Position numbers and translations under genes: made by a program
Source of the DNA: Asticcacaulis sp. YBE204
GTDB lineage: Bacteria > Pseudomonadota > Alphaproteobacteria > Caulobacterales > Caulobacteraceae
Direction of reading: 5' to 3'
Assembly (NCBI RefSeq): GCF_000495855.1
Contig: NZ_AWGF01000005.1
Coordinates: forward strand, 62,001 to 126,000
Length of the DNA: 64,000 nt
The notes under the pieces: model-generated
Told to the model about the DNA's origin: nothing
The model's database searches: none
The model's input: the letters and a program-made list of their open reading frames with translations, nothing else
Shown: in pieces, positions 51,334-59,937 of the stretch
Numbering within the stretch: the stretch's first letter is position 1
How the letters are laid out: the number at the start of each line of letters is the position of its first letter

Positions 51334-52254
51334 TCACGCCGCAATCTGATCGTCGGCGCAACCGCAGGCGAGGATCAAATCGCACGCCGCCTGCGCCTTA
51401 CCGGCGGCCTTCAACAGTTCGCCCGGTTTGTCGCGCAGCATCGACACCCAGGACGACAGATAGGCGACGTGGTTGTGGAAGACGGCCTCCGACGGCGCCA
51501 GGCCCAGATGCAATGACACCAGATGAGAGGTCAGTTCCGCCACCAGTTCCTCCCGCGCGTACGCCTCGCGGACTCCGTCTGTCTTGAAGCGATCAAGCCG
51601 CGAAGAATGTCCGGTCGCGTGGGCAAACTCATGCAGCAGCGTCGCGACATAGTCGGCATCGGTATCGAAGGCGGTTCGCGGCGGCATCTGGATGCGGTCG
51701 GTCGCGGGATAATAGCAAGCCCGGTCGCCACCGACCGACACCGGCGTCGGGAACCGCGCCATGATGCGCTCGATGGCCGGATCGAGCGCAATATCGGGTT
51801 CTGGCGCCAACGCCACCGGAAAAAAGCGCTCCGGCAAGCCGTCGATCTGACAGGCGTTGAAGACGGCGTAGGATTTGAGAAAGCGCAAAATGCGATCCGG
51901 ATCGCGGTCATAACTGCCGGCGCTCGCGCCGTCTCCGGCCTCACCCTCGCATGGCACGACGCGGGTCTTGTAAAGGATGGCAGGCGAACCGCGCTCGCCC
52001 TTGCGCACACAGCTGTCAAGCGCCAGCGCCTGCTGGAAGGTCAGCCAGTAGGGCGAACTATAGCCGTGCGCCATCTGAATGGTCGACAACAGGATAGCAT
52101 TCATCCCGGAAAAAGTCTCGCCAGTCGAGCGGCGGGGCAGAACGCCGCCGCTGCTGGTCTTCCAGGGCTTGCGCCAAGGCGCGGTGCCCTTAGCCATTTC
52201 ATTGATGATCGAGGCGATGGCGGTATCGAGGAGGGTCGGTTTGGCGGCAGACAT
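51334..52254 (-). CDS. ardC: ArdC-like antirestriction protein with zincin peptidase domain
   Basis: 306 aa. The N-terminal ArdC single-strand-binding domain is recognisable in TPWRKPWKTSSGG, NAILLSTIQMAHGYSSPYWL and FQQALALDSCVRKGERGSPA. The C-terminal metallopeptidase-like domain has the HExxH-type motif LLHEFAHATGHSSRLDR and ELVAELTSHLVSLHLGLAP. ArdC protects incoming plasmid DNA against restriction; the peptidase role is uncertain. The start at 52254 has AGGAG eight bases upstream; the frame continues upstream through the purine-rich leader motif up to the strawberry-notch gene, but with no homology. Confidence 0.87.
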   Translation of the reverse strand: MSAAKPTLLDTAIASIINEMAKGTAPWRKPWKTSSGGVLPRRSTGETFSGMNAILLSTIQMAHGYSSPYWLTFQQALALDSCVRKGERGSPAILYKTRVVPCEGEAGDGASAGSYDRDPDRILRFLKSYAVFNACQIDGLPERFFPVALAPEPDIALDPAIERIMARFPTPVSVGGDRACYYPATDRIQMPPRTAFDTDADYVATLLHEFAHATGHSSRLDRFKTDGVREAYAREELVAELTSHLVSLHLGLAPSEAVFHNHVAYLSSWVSMLRDKPGELLKAAGKAQAACDLILACGCADDQIAA

Positions 52255-52304
52255 GCGGAAATCTCCTATGTTCACCCCGAACCATTCGGGGCTCGCCAAA
52301 CCCG

Positions 52305-52320
52305 CCCTCCCCTTTCCTTT
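52305..52320 (-). promoter_or_regulatory. Purine-rich leader motif, copy 4
   Basis: Minus strand AAAGGAAAGGGGAGGG, placed immediately after the stop of the strawberry-notch gene and 51 bp before the ardC start. Confidence 0.5.
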
Positions 52321-52322
52321 TC

Positions 52323-55300
52323 TCACTCGGCGGGCAACACCTCCTGCGCCGGATAGCTGCGCATCACCGCCGACAGCACATCGACATCGGGTACGAAAGT
52401 CCGCGCCACGTGATTGACGATCTCGACGAAGCAGCCCAGTTCGCGCAACCGGCGCGTCTCCGACAGGTCTGGGCTCACCACCTCCAGCCGCGCGCGGTTC
52501 ATCAGCACTGAGCGTTTCAGGCGCAGGCCCGCAAACAGCCTGACGATCCCGGCCCCGTCCATGACAAGGTCACGCGCCTCGGTCGGTGACGGCAGAGTTC
52601 CACCCGTTCTCGCCACGCCCAGGGTCTTTAGCAGCGCGGCGGCATCGCCCTCCTTCAGGGTCCGGCCGAGCCAGGTCTGACCGTCCGGCCCATGCAGGCG
52701 TTTGACGAAGCAGCTACTCGTCGGCAGGTGCTTCCAGATCGGCAGCAGAAGACCCGTGACCAGATTGAGCTGCGAATGGACAAACGGATCGAGACCGCTC
52801 ACCTCTTCGTCCCAAGCGGTCCGCCATTGTGCCTCATCAACGACCTGCCAATTGCTCTCGGCGAAACTGGTCTGAAACACCATCTCCGAGGCCTGCGGAC
52901 GATGCAGGCGCACGGCGGGGAAGAGGTTGTCGTCTTCGCCGGCCGCGGTCAGACCGTGCTCTAGCAGGGCGGCCTTGCCGGACTTGGCATTCCACACGTA
53001 GTCCCAGCGCGTGCGCGGCCAATGGGACACCCGCTCCAGCATGTCTGCCACCGACGCGATGCGCCGGCGCTCTGACACCTTGAAGCGCAGCAAACGGGTC
53101 TGCGCCCCGGTGACGTCGGTGCGGATAACGATCTCGTCCTGCAACTCCAGAGCCGCCGGGACCACATCCTCAACACCCTTGTCGAGCTGTCCCGACGCCT
53201 CGGCGCGTTCGACGATGGCCCGCAGCCGGGTCTCGAAATCGTCGAACAGGGCGTTCTGATCGGCTATTCTTAAAGCCAGAAGCCGGTTGAGAAAGGTATG
53301 TAGCGGCGGCAGGTCGTCCGCCTCCTTCAGCACACCGTCAGACGTCCGCAAGGACAGGGCCGTCTTGCGCTCGAAGGTCTCGATGTCCATGCACTCGACC
53401 TTGCCTTTGTACATTGCGCCATAGAAGGCCTGCAGTGCGCGGCGCGCCCACTCGTTTTCCAGATTGTCTTCCGGGCGGAACAGGCCGTTGCCGCCTGAAC
53501 GTCTCTCGCCTTTTGTGAGCGCACCGAGCGAATCCAGCCGACGGGCGATGGTCGACAAGAACCGCTTTTCTCCCTTGATGTTGGTCATCACCGGCCGGAA
53601 GCACGGGGCCGACACCTGATTGGATCGGTGGGTACGTCCGATGCCTTGAATGGCATTGTCAGCCCGCCAGCCCGCCTCGACGAGGTAATGACGACGCAGA
53701 CGCTGATTGCCGCATGCGCGGTCGGCGTGGTAGCTGCGCCCTGTCCCGCCCGCCTGACTGAAGGCAAGGATACGCTTGCGGTCGGACATGAAGTCGTCGG
53801 TATCGGTCTTTGACGCGGTCGAGGGGCGTCGCTCCAGCACCAGACGGTCGTCTTTGCGGATTACCCGGCGCGACCGGCCGGTGATTTCCGACAGTCGATC
53901 CGGCCCGAAGTGATGTAGCAGTGCGTCAAGCGCGCCCGGCACACCCGGCAGCAGAGCCAGTGACAGGACCAGCTCGTCGCGCAGGGCCAGCGCCTCCTGG
54001 GAGTGTACGGCATTGCCCGATGAATCCTTGAGCGGAACCATGATCTCATTGCCGTTGTCGTCGGTCGTCGAGACCATGGCGGTCGTCGGGAAGGCGTTTT
54101 CGAGATATTCCGTCACCGTATCGCGGGGCGTGAGATCGATAGTCAGGTCGTTCCACTCGGACGGCGAGACGGCATCAAGACGACGATCGAGGACAGACTG
54201 GTTGGTGCTGACGAGCTGGACGACGCAGGCATGGCCGTTGGCCACGTCTTCCTCGATGGCGCGAATGACCGACGGCGCCTTAAAGCCGCAGAGAAGCGCG
54301 TTGAAAAAGCGCTGGGCCGTCGAGGCAAAAGCGGATTTGGCTGTCGCCCTGGCCATGGAGGACTGACACTCGCCATCTTTGGTCACCCCGATGGCTTTGA
54401 GCGCCTTGTCGAGGTGGGCATGGATGATCTCGAAGGCGGCGGCCCAGGCGTCCCATATTTCGATATCGGATGGAGTCAGTTCATGCAGCAGCGGCTCGAC
54501 GGTCAGGCCGTCAAAGGAGAGCATGCGGGCGGTGTAGAGCCCCTGCGCCTTCAATTCCCTGGCGATGAGTTCCATCACCGCCACGCCGCCGGACTCGGCC
54601 GCCTTCAGAAAGTCGTCCCGGGACAGGAATGGCGCTTCGACGGAACCCCACAGGCCGAGACGGCAGGCATAACCGAGATTGTCAGGCGTCGTCGCACCGG
54701 TCGCCGACACGTAAAGGACGCGGGCCTTTGGCAGTCGATATTGCAGCAGCAATCCCGCCAGACCTTGCTGAGACGGCTTCTTGACGCCACGATTGCCCTT
54801 GCCGCCAGCGGCATTGGCCAACTCATGCGCCTCGTCAAAGACCAGGACCCCATCGAAGTCCTCGCCGAGCCAATCGACGATCTGGTCGAGGCGGGATTTC
54901 TTCTCCTGACGTCCGGCCACGCGCAAGGTGGCGTAGGTGGAAAACAGGATGCCCTTGTCCGCGCGAATGGCCTGGCCGAGCTTGTAGGTCGATTGTGGGA
55001 TCATGTCATTGACCGACCCGCCGAGAGCCGTCCAGTCGCGACGCGCATCCTCTAGCAGGGCATCGTTCTTCGACAACCAGACGGCCTTATCCCGCCCTTG
55101 AGCGACGTTATCGGCGATGATCGCGGAGATTTGTCTACCCTTGCCGACGCCGGTACCATCGCCGACGAAATAGCCCTTGCGAAGCTGGAAGCCGCCGGGA
55201 TGCTCGGCCGAAACCGGCCCATAACCGGTCTTGGCCTCGTTCAGCGCCCAGAAACCCGGCAGAATGTCCTGATGCGCCTGACCGGCGTAAATGACGGTCT

Positions 55301-56561
55301 CCATCTGCGCATCGGACAACTCCCGCTCAATAACCGACTGAGGCAGACGTGGGTGGTAGGTAGGTTCCGGTAGGGCCACCGACCCCATGGCGGCGGATTC
55401 GACCAGAGGCGACGGATGCGGCACCGCATGCAGCAGGGCCAGCCGCGAGACGCGATAGCCGCTATAGACCCCGACATCCGCTCCGGCCCCGCCCCAGGGC
55501 GTGACGTCGTAGGCCACCTCCGCCGTTTCTTTGAGGAAGGCAAAGCGTGTCGATCCGATAACCCGCAGCCCGGACCCCGCAGCCACGCCTCCCAACGGGG
55601 ACGCTGTGCGGAAAACACGCGCCTTGGCCGTCAGACGCGCCGGAAGCGCCACGACCTCTTCGACCGCAGCCTCGAGAGTCTCGGTCAGAGCGACAGGGGG
55701 CATACCGACCTCAGGCGCGGCGCGATCGAACACCAGCAGTCCCGTATCTACCGAGGTGCCGTGACGGTCGAAGCTTCCCGACGGCAGCACAATAGCGGCC
55801 TGAATTCTGAAAATGCGCGCCAGACGTTGGCCGACATCCGAGGTGAATAGCGACGCCGGAACGACGGCCACGCAGCGACCACCATCGGCGAGCGCCTTAC
55901 CGGCGGCGAGGAGATGCGCTTCGAGGTGCTGAAACGGGGGATTCATCACCACGGCATCGACAGAACCGGACACTGGCAGACGGTCGTGGACGGTCGCGCC
56001 ATCGATGCGGGCGCGGGTCGCCGTCGGAAACAGACCGTCGAGCAAATCGGCGCGATGCCCTGCGATTTCATTGAGGTGCAGCACACCTCCGCAGACCTCG
56101 GCCAGAATAGCCAGAAGCCCCGTGCCGGCTGAAGGTTCCAAAACCACGTCTCCCGGCCGGATCTGAGCGGCCAGCGCACACAGGGCGGCGATTTCCGGCG
56201 GGGTCGAGAACTGATCGAGCGCAATCTGTTCTTCGCTGCGGCGACTGTGAGTCAGGCCCAGATCATTCAGCGCCTTTAGCGTCTGCACCACGCCCATGGA
56301 CGCATCTTCCAGCCGCGACAGCGGCGCGGCCATTTTGCGGATATGCAGAACCTGTGCGGCCTCAATGGCGTCATAGGCGTCCTTCCAGGCCCAGGCACCG
56401 GAGGTATCGTCGGCCATGAAGGCAAAGGACAAGGCATCGCGCACCAGGGTGCGGTCGAGACGGCGATTGCGGCCCAGCAGGTTGGCCAGAGCCCGCGCGG
56501 CGGCGAGCGTGGCGGCAGCCTTGTCGGGCGTAGAGGTGAACAGAGACAGATTGAGGGACAT
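52323..56561 (-). CDS. Strawberry-notch-like methyltransferase/helicase
   Basis: Very large cytoplasmic protein (1412 aa). An N-terminal DNA methyltransferase-like domain has LEPSAGTG (141-148) and NPPF (207-210), followed by a superfamily 2 helicase-like domain of the strawberry-notch type with Walker A GDGTGVGKGRQ (468-478), DEAH box VFDEAHELANA (576-579 for DEAH), YVSATGATTPDNLGY and the late motif AGWRADNAIQGIGRTHRSNQ. The C-terminal about 400 residues are of unknown function. Such genes are frequent on alphaproteobacterial plasmids with Toprim and ParB neighbours, and may act in DNA entry or protection. Start 56561 has GGAG seven bases upstream; a frame open 40 codons further is rejected. 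Confidence 0.88.
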   Translation of the reverse strand: MSLNLSLFTSTPDKAAATLAAARALANLLGRNRRLDRTLVRDALSFAFMADDTSGAWAWKDAYDAIEAAQVLHIRKMAAPLSRLEDASMGVVQTLKALNDLGLTHSRRSEEQIALDQFSTPPEIAALCALAAQIRPGDVVLEPSAGTGLLAILAEVCGGVLHLNEIAGHRADLLDGLFPTATRARIDGATVHDRLPVSGSVDAVVMNPPFQHLEAHLLAAGKALADGGRCVAVVPASLFTSDVGQRLARIFRIQAAIVLPSGSFDRHGTSVDTGLLVFDRAAPEVGMPPVALTETLEAAVEEVVALPARLTAKARVFRTASPLGGVAAGSGLRVIGSTRFAFLKETAEVAYDVTPWGGAGADVGVYSGYRVSRLALLHAVPHPSPLVESAAMGSVALPEPTYHPRLPQSVIERELSDAQMETVIYAGQAHQDILPGFWALNEAKTGYGPVSAEHPGGFQLRKGYFVGDGTGVGKGRQISAIIADNVAQGRDKAVWLSKNDALLEDARRDWTALGGSVNDMIPQSTYKLGQAIRADKGILFSTYATLRVAGRQEKKSRLDQIVDWLGEDFDGVLVFDEAHELANAAGGKGNRGVKKPSQQGLAGLLLQYRLPKARVLYVSATGATTPDNLGYACRLGLWGSVEAPFLSRDDFLKAAESGGVAVMELIARELKAQGLYTARMLSFDGLTVEPLLHELTPSDIEIWDAWAAAFEIIHAHLDKALKAIGVTKDGECQSSMARATAKSAFASTAQRFFNALLCGFKAPSVIRAIEEDVANGHACVVQLVSTNQSVLDRRLDAVSPSEWNDLTIDLTPRDTVTEYLENAFPTTAMVSTTDDNGNEIMVPLKDSSGNAVHSQEALALRDELVLSLALLPGVPGALDALLHHFGPDRLSEITGRSRRVIRKDDRLVLERRPSTASKTDTDDFMSDRKRILAFSQAGGTGRSYHADRACGNQRLRRHYLVEAGWRADNAIQGIGRTHRSNQVSAPCFRPVMTNIKGEKRFLSTIARRLDSLGALTKGERRSGGNGLFRPEDNLENEWARRALQAFYGAMYKGKVECMDIETFERKTALSLRTSDGVLKEADDLPPLHTFLNRLLALRIADQNALFDDFETRLRAIVERAEASGQLDKGVEDVVPAALELQDEIVIRTDVTGAQTRLLRFKVSERRRIASVADMLERVSHWPRTRWDYVWNAKSGKAALLEHGLTAAGEDDNLFPAVRLHRPQASEMVFQTSFAESNWQVVDEAQWRTAWDEEVSGLDPFVHSQLNLVTGLLLPIWKHLPTSSCFVKRLHGPDGQTWLGRTLKEGDAAALLKTLGVARTGGTLPSPTEARDLVMDGAGIVRLFAGLRLKRSVLMNRARLEVVSPDLSETRRLRELGCFVEIVNHVARTFVPDVDVLSAVMRSYPAQEVLPAE

Positions 56562-56612
56562 GGGACTACTCCGGTTGAATTTCCGCCCGAACGCCTCGGG
56601 CATCCCTGCCCG

Positions 56613-56628
56613 CCCTCCCCTCTTCTCT
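56613..56628 (-). promoter_or_regulatory. Purine-rich leader motif, copy 5
   Basis: Minus strand AGAGAAGAGGGGAGGG, 52 bp before the strawberry-notch start and directly after a terminator. Confidence 0.5.
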
Positions 56629-56636
56629 CCTCCGCA

Positions 56637-56679
56637 AACCCAAAAAAAACGGGCTCCCGACCGAAACCGGAAGCCCGTC
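56637..56679 (-). terminator. Rho-independent terminator after the ParB-like gene
   Basis: ACGGGCT and AGCCCGT form a stem whose interior (CCGGTTTCGG) also pairs; on the minus strand it is followed by TTTTTTTTGGG. It lies about 20 bp past the parB-like stop, yet another same-strand gene follows, so the strawberry-notch gene probably has its own promoter in the 75 bp after it. Confidence 0.85.
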
Positions 56680-56699
56680 ACACACTCAAAATCGAAATT

Positions 56700-58742
56700 C
56701 TACTCGGCAGCGATCGCCTCCACGGACGCTTCGGGATCGTCCGAAGCGTCATCCCCTTCCGTTTCACCGCCGTCCTCATTGTCTTCATCACCGTCGGCAT
56801 CTTCGCCTTCGACGGCCTCGTCTTCGTCGACGGCCTCGACCTCTCCCTCCGGCAGTTCGGCATTCGCAAAACTGAAGGCGGAGGGCTGCCACTCCTTCCG
56901 TACCGCCGTTTCGGCCACGAAGCTCGCCAGGGCCGCCTTCTTGAACCCGGCCAGCTCTTCCACATCGCAGTCCATCGAGGCGGCATAGACCAGAAGCTGA
57001 GGTTTGGTACATTTGGCGTAGAAGGTGCCGTCAGGATACCAGTAGGTGCGCAGGTCGAAGTCGATCTCCTCGCCCACCTCCTGCAACTCGGCGCGCGCGG
57101 CGCGGCGGACGATATCCGTCCGTTCCTCGACCACGCTGACGCTGGCGGCCGTCATCTGGGCGAGCAAATCCTGAATCTGGGCGAACGGCAAGGAAGAGAC
57201 CCACGGATAGGGCCGCAGACCGCTTTCCAGAAACGCCTCGCGATAGGCCAGCAGGCGATCGACGATCGCCTTATCGACGCCATCAACGGCACCGTACCCC
57301 GCCGCCTGGACATTCCTCGAACACTGCACCGCCAGGGCCCGATCAAGACCACCATTAGGACGCTCGACCAGCACCACCTGCTGGAAGAGGGTCGAAATCT
57401 GGAGCTTCAGAGCCGGCATGAAATTGTCGGCTAGGGCGCGGCGAAACCCGCGAACGGTAATGTCGGTCGCGGCGCGATGGAAGGCATGGCCCCGATCGGA
57501 GGTATCGATGACGACGGGTCGCCGCGGAATAATATCAGCTTGCGGTCGCGACGACTCACTCGTGTTTTCAGGGACCAATGCCGCGTCAGCCGCCCGCCAT
57601 GCCTCGATGTCAGCGTCCATCGTGTAGAAATCGAAATCGAGGGCCTGACGGCTTCCCACCGACACCAACATGGCGCGAACCGGCATGGGGGCGAATTCGG
57701 CGGCACTGACTTCGTATTGGGCCAAAGCCAGTTCGCGCCATTGATCGAGACCCAAAGGGCTTTCCGACGCCCTCATGGCCTGAAGGGTTGCGTCTCGCAC
57801 CGTCCGGGTTTCAACGATCGCGGCCTTTTCATCCTTAGAACGTTTGTAGCGATAGGGCGCATTGGCATAGATCTCTTCGAGATCGCTCTCCTCGGTCGCC
57901 GTCACGAACACGCTTAGCCCCTTTTCCTCGAACAGCGCCTTCAGGGGTTCGATCTTTTCCCGCCACAGCGTATGGGCGATATCGATATCCACGCAGGTGT
58001 CGGGCAATTCGCCGAGGAGATCAGACGTCGTCCGCCCGCCGGCGCCGCGGTACGTGTCTAGACCGACGAAATCGATTAGGGGTGACAGAGCCGACAGCCC
58101 GGCATCGTCGAGATAGTCCTGAACGAAGTAGGTGGTCAGGCGCCCGTTGGCACGCGCGTGTCCGGCCATCTTGGCCTGTTCAGTCGGCGACAGGCGCGCG
58201 ATCAGTTTGAGAACCGCGAAGTCGAACAGACCATCGCGAAACGCCAGCAGCGCCTCGTTGTGCGCCTTGGCGACGCCGATGTAACGCCTCGCCACCGCCA
58301 GTTCGACGCACAGCGCGCGTGCAATCTGCTCCGGCTTGAGTTTCTGGCCCAGAAGCGCGCGAACCGCGAGGATCAGATCGGCTTGTTTTACCGGCAGGCG
58401 CGCGATGTTGGATGTGATGGCCGCGGCAGCGACCGCGTCTTTGGTTTCGCAAAGCAGGACCGGGATTTCCAGGGCCTCGTTGATGGTATCTGTGGCCAGC
58501 AGATGCCGGTACGCCAACAGACGGCGGCGGCCGTCGAGCGCCATAAAGGGCTTTTCAGACTTGGCGCCTGGACGGACCAGAAGTGGCACAAGCAAACCCG
58601 GCCCCTTCGGATCGAGGCTTTCGGCCAGATCGGGTATCTGGTCATCGGCCGGCTCGAGGTAGCGGGGGTTTTCAGGTGCGATATCGAGGTCGCCGAGACG
58701 GACGGACAGCGGCTTCAGTTGCGAAGAGGTCAAGATGGTCAT
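56700..58742 (-). CDS. Large ParB/RepB-like nuclease-domain protein
   Basis: 680 aa. The N-terminal ParB domain contains LDIAPENPRYLEPADDQIPD, GLLVPLLVRPGAK and FMALDGRRRLLAYRHL, followed by a helical DNA-binding region (LPVKQADLILAVRALLGQKL, ARALCVELAVARRYIGVAKA). The middle and C-terminal parts have no domain I can name, and the tail is strongly acidic (EAVDEDEAVEGEDADGDED). It is much larger than partition ParB proteins and distinct from the small protein next to parA, so it is unlikely to be the partition factor. Start 58742 has AGGAG eight bases upstream. An iteron-like sequence lies within its coding region (57560-57573). Confidence 0.85.
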   Translation of the reverse strand: MTILTSSQLKPLSVRLGDLDIAPENPRYLEPADDQIPDLAESLDPKGPGLLVPLLVRPGAKSEKPFMALDGRRRLLAYRHLLATDTINEALEIPVLLCETKDAVAAAAITSNIARLPVKQADLILAVRALLGQKLKPEQIARALCVELAVARRYIGVAKAHNEALLAFRDGLFDFAVLKLIARLSPTEQAKMAGHARANGRLTTYFVQDYLDDAGLSALSPLIDFVGLDTYRGAGGRTTSDLLGELPDTCVDIDIAHTLWREKIEPLKALFEEKGLSVFVTATEESDLEEIYANAPYRYKRSKDEKAAIVETRTVRDATLQAMRASESPLGLDQWRELALAQYEVSAAEFAPMPVRAMLVSVGSRQALDFDFYTMDADIEAWRAADAALVPENTSESSRPQADIIPRRPVVIDTSDRGHAFHRAATDITVRGFRRALADNFMPALKLQISTLFQQVVLVERPNGGLDRALAVQCSRNVQAAGYGAVDGVDKAIVDRLLAYREAFLESGLRPYPWVSSLPFAQIQDLLAQMTAASVSVVEERTDIVRRAARAELQEVGEEIDFDLRTYWYPDGTFYAKCTKPQLLVYAASMDCDVEELAGFKKAALASFVAETAVRKEWQPSAFSFANAELPEGEVEAVDEDEAVEGEDADGDEDNEDGGETEGDDASDDPEASVEAIAAE
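57560..57573 (-). repeat. Iteron-like copy inside the ParB-like gene
   Basis: Minus strand CCCTGAAAACACGA, identical to the core of the replication iterons, here encoding part of VPENTSE. Could titrate RepA or be chance; position within a gene is unusual. Confidence 0.55.
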
Positions 58743-58779
58743 GGGATCAACTCCTGACGCGCCGGGGCCCATCCCCGGT

Positions 58780-59706
58780 TTAAACGTCGCCCACTCCCGC
58801 CCTACCCTTTTCTCTCGCCTCAGCCTGCGCCCAACTGTTGAAGTCGTCATAGGGCTCAGGTGGCAAGCGCACATCCACCAAAAGCCCGGCTGAACGCAGC
58901 CGCGCGCTTAAGATCGCTGCTGCCGATTCTCCCGCCGGGCCCCGATCCGCGGCAATCACAAGGCTCCGCATTTCGGTGTGGGGCTGGAAGGTGCTGAGAT
59001 TGTGGGCGCTAAGACAGGCGTGGCCGGGCAGCGCATAGCGCTCGCACGCCGAAAGGACGGTCATCACGCCTTCGCCGACAAGCATGTGTGGAGCGGCCGC
59101 ATCAAGCGCGACCCCGGACCCCGCCGGAACTGTACCGATCAGCTTGCGCGAGGTCCGAAGGGTGAAATCCCGTCGTCCTGTGTCGGTGAGATAGGTAAGC
59201 TCGACGGCTGTAAGGCGTCCGTCGGCATCGTTTAAGCACGCGACCAGAGCAGGCCGTGTACGGCGGCATCTGGGATCATAGGCCGATAGCGGACAGGCGG
59301 GATGGTGGCGCAAAGCCCCGATCTGGTCAGCTGGCCGATTGATGGCGCGATGTTGCTTCAGGTAGTCGGCGCTTAAAGCGCCCTTCAAAGGGATCGTCTG
59401 GCGCCACAGCGCAGCGGCACGTTCACGGCGCGCGCGTGGTGCTAGAGGCTGAGAAGGTGCGGTTCGGGCACTCGGCCCGTTCAAGGGAAATCCCTGAGCG
59501 TCTATAAGACCGGACGCCTCCAGATCGGCCAGGATTTCCCGTACGGTAGCGCCACCGAAGCTGTGGACGATGACCCGTCCGGTTCTGCCGATGAGCAAGG
59601 ACACAGATCGGTCCCAGACACTGTGACCTGGGGCGGGGATGAGCGCTCGCTGACCGCGCGCGTATAGATCGCCATGCTTGGCGGCCACGATATGATGGAG
59701 TGTCAT
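58780..59706 (-). CDS. Toprim-domain primase-like protein
   Basis: 308 aa. The N-terminal half resembles plasmid primase/zinc-binding-like regions (DUF7146 type: RERAAALWRQTIPLKGALSA, DYLKQHRAI), and the C-terminal Toprim domain has MLVGEGVMTVLSA (catalytic Glu) and SLVIAADRGPAGESAA (the usual DxD is reduced to ADRG). AGGAG lies nine bases before ATG 59706. It would prime DNA synthesis or process transferred strands. The last residues (REKGRAGVGDV) are a translation of the leader motif of the next gene. Thirty-seven bases separate it from the ParB-like gene. Confidence 0.85.
   Translation of the reverse strand: MTLHHIVAAKHGDLYARGQRALIPAPGHSVWDRSVSLLIGRTGRVIVHSFGGATVREILADLEASGLIDAQGFPLNGPSARTAPSQPLAPRARRERAAALWRQTIPLKGALSADYLKQHRAINRPADQIGALRHHPACPLSAYDPRCRRTRPALVACLNDADGRLTAVELTYLTDTGRRDFTLRTSRKLIGTVPAGSGVALDAAAPHMLVGEGVMTVLSACERYALPGHACLSAHNLSTFQPHTEMRSLVIAADRGPAGESAAAILSARLRSAGLLVDVRLPPEPYDDFNSWAQAEAREKGRAGVGDV
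58800..58815 (-). promoter_or_regulatory. Purine-rich leader motif, copy 6
   Basis: Minus strand AGAGAAAAGGGTAGGG, 58 bp before the ParB-like start and within the last codons of the Toprim gene. Confidence 0.48.
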
Positions 59707-59740
59707 GGCAAGAGGCTCCTGTTGAGAACACTCGCCCCCA

Positions 59741-59756
59741 CCCTCACCTTTTCCTT
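59741..59756 (-). promoter_or_regulatory. Purine-rich leader motif, copy 7
   Basis: Minus strand AAGGAAAAGGTGAGGG, 35 bp before the Toprim start. The most diverged copy. Confidence 0.45.
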
Positions 59757-59768
59757 TACGAGCTCACC

Positions 59769-59783
59769 TCGTGTTTTCAGGGG
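59769..59783 (-). repeat. Iteron copy in reverse orientation
   Basis: Minus strand CCCCTGAAAACACGA, the exact iteron unit, upstream of the Toprim gene and opposite in orientation to the main array. Confidence 0.65.
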
Positions 59784-59860
59784 CGTGCATCTGTCAGGAA
59801 GCGCGCTGACCGGTGCTACCTTCGGGTCGGGCAGAGGGTTCGACATCCTTCATTGTCTAT

Positions 59861-59900
59861 GCGAAAAAGAGCGCCCCTTTTGAAGGGCGCGTCTTTTCGC
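59861..59900. terminator. Bidirectional hairpin terminator between Toprim unit and oriV
   Basis: GCGCCC (59871-59876) pairs with GGGCGC (59885-59890), flanked by AAAAAGA on the left and GTCTTTT on the right, so the stem extends and both strands end in a T-run. It would isolate the origin from transcription. Confidence 0.65.
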
Positions 59901-59937
59901 AGCGCTCGGTGCCTGGCCTATTAGCCCTTAAAAAGAG

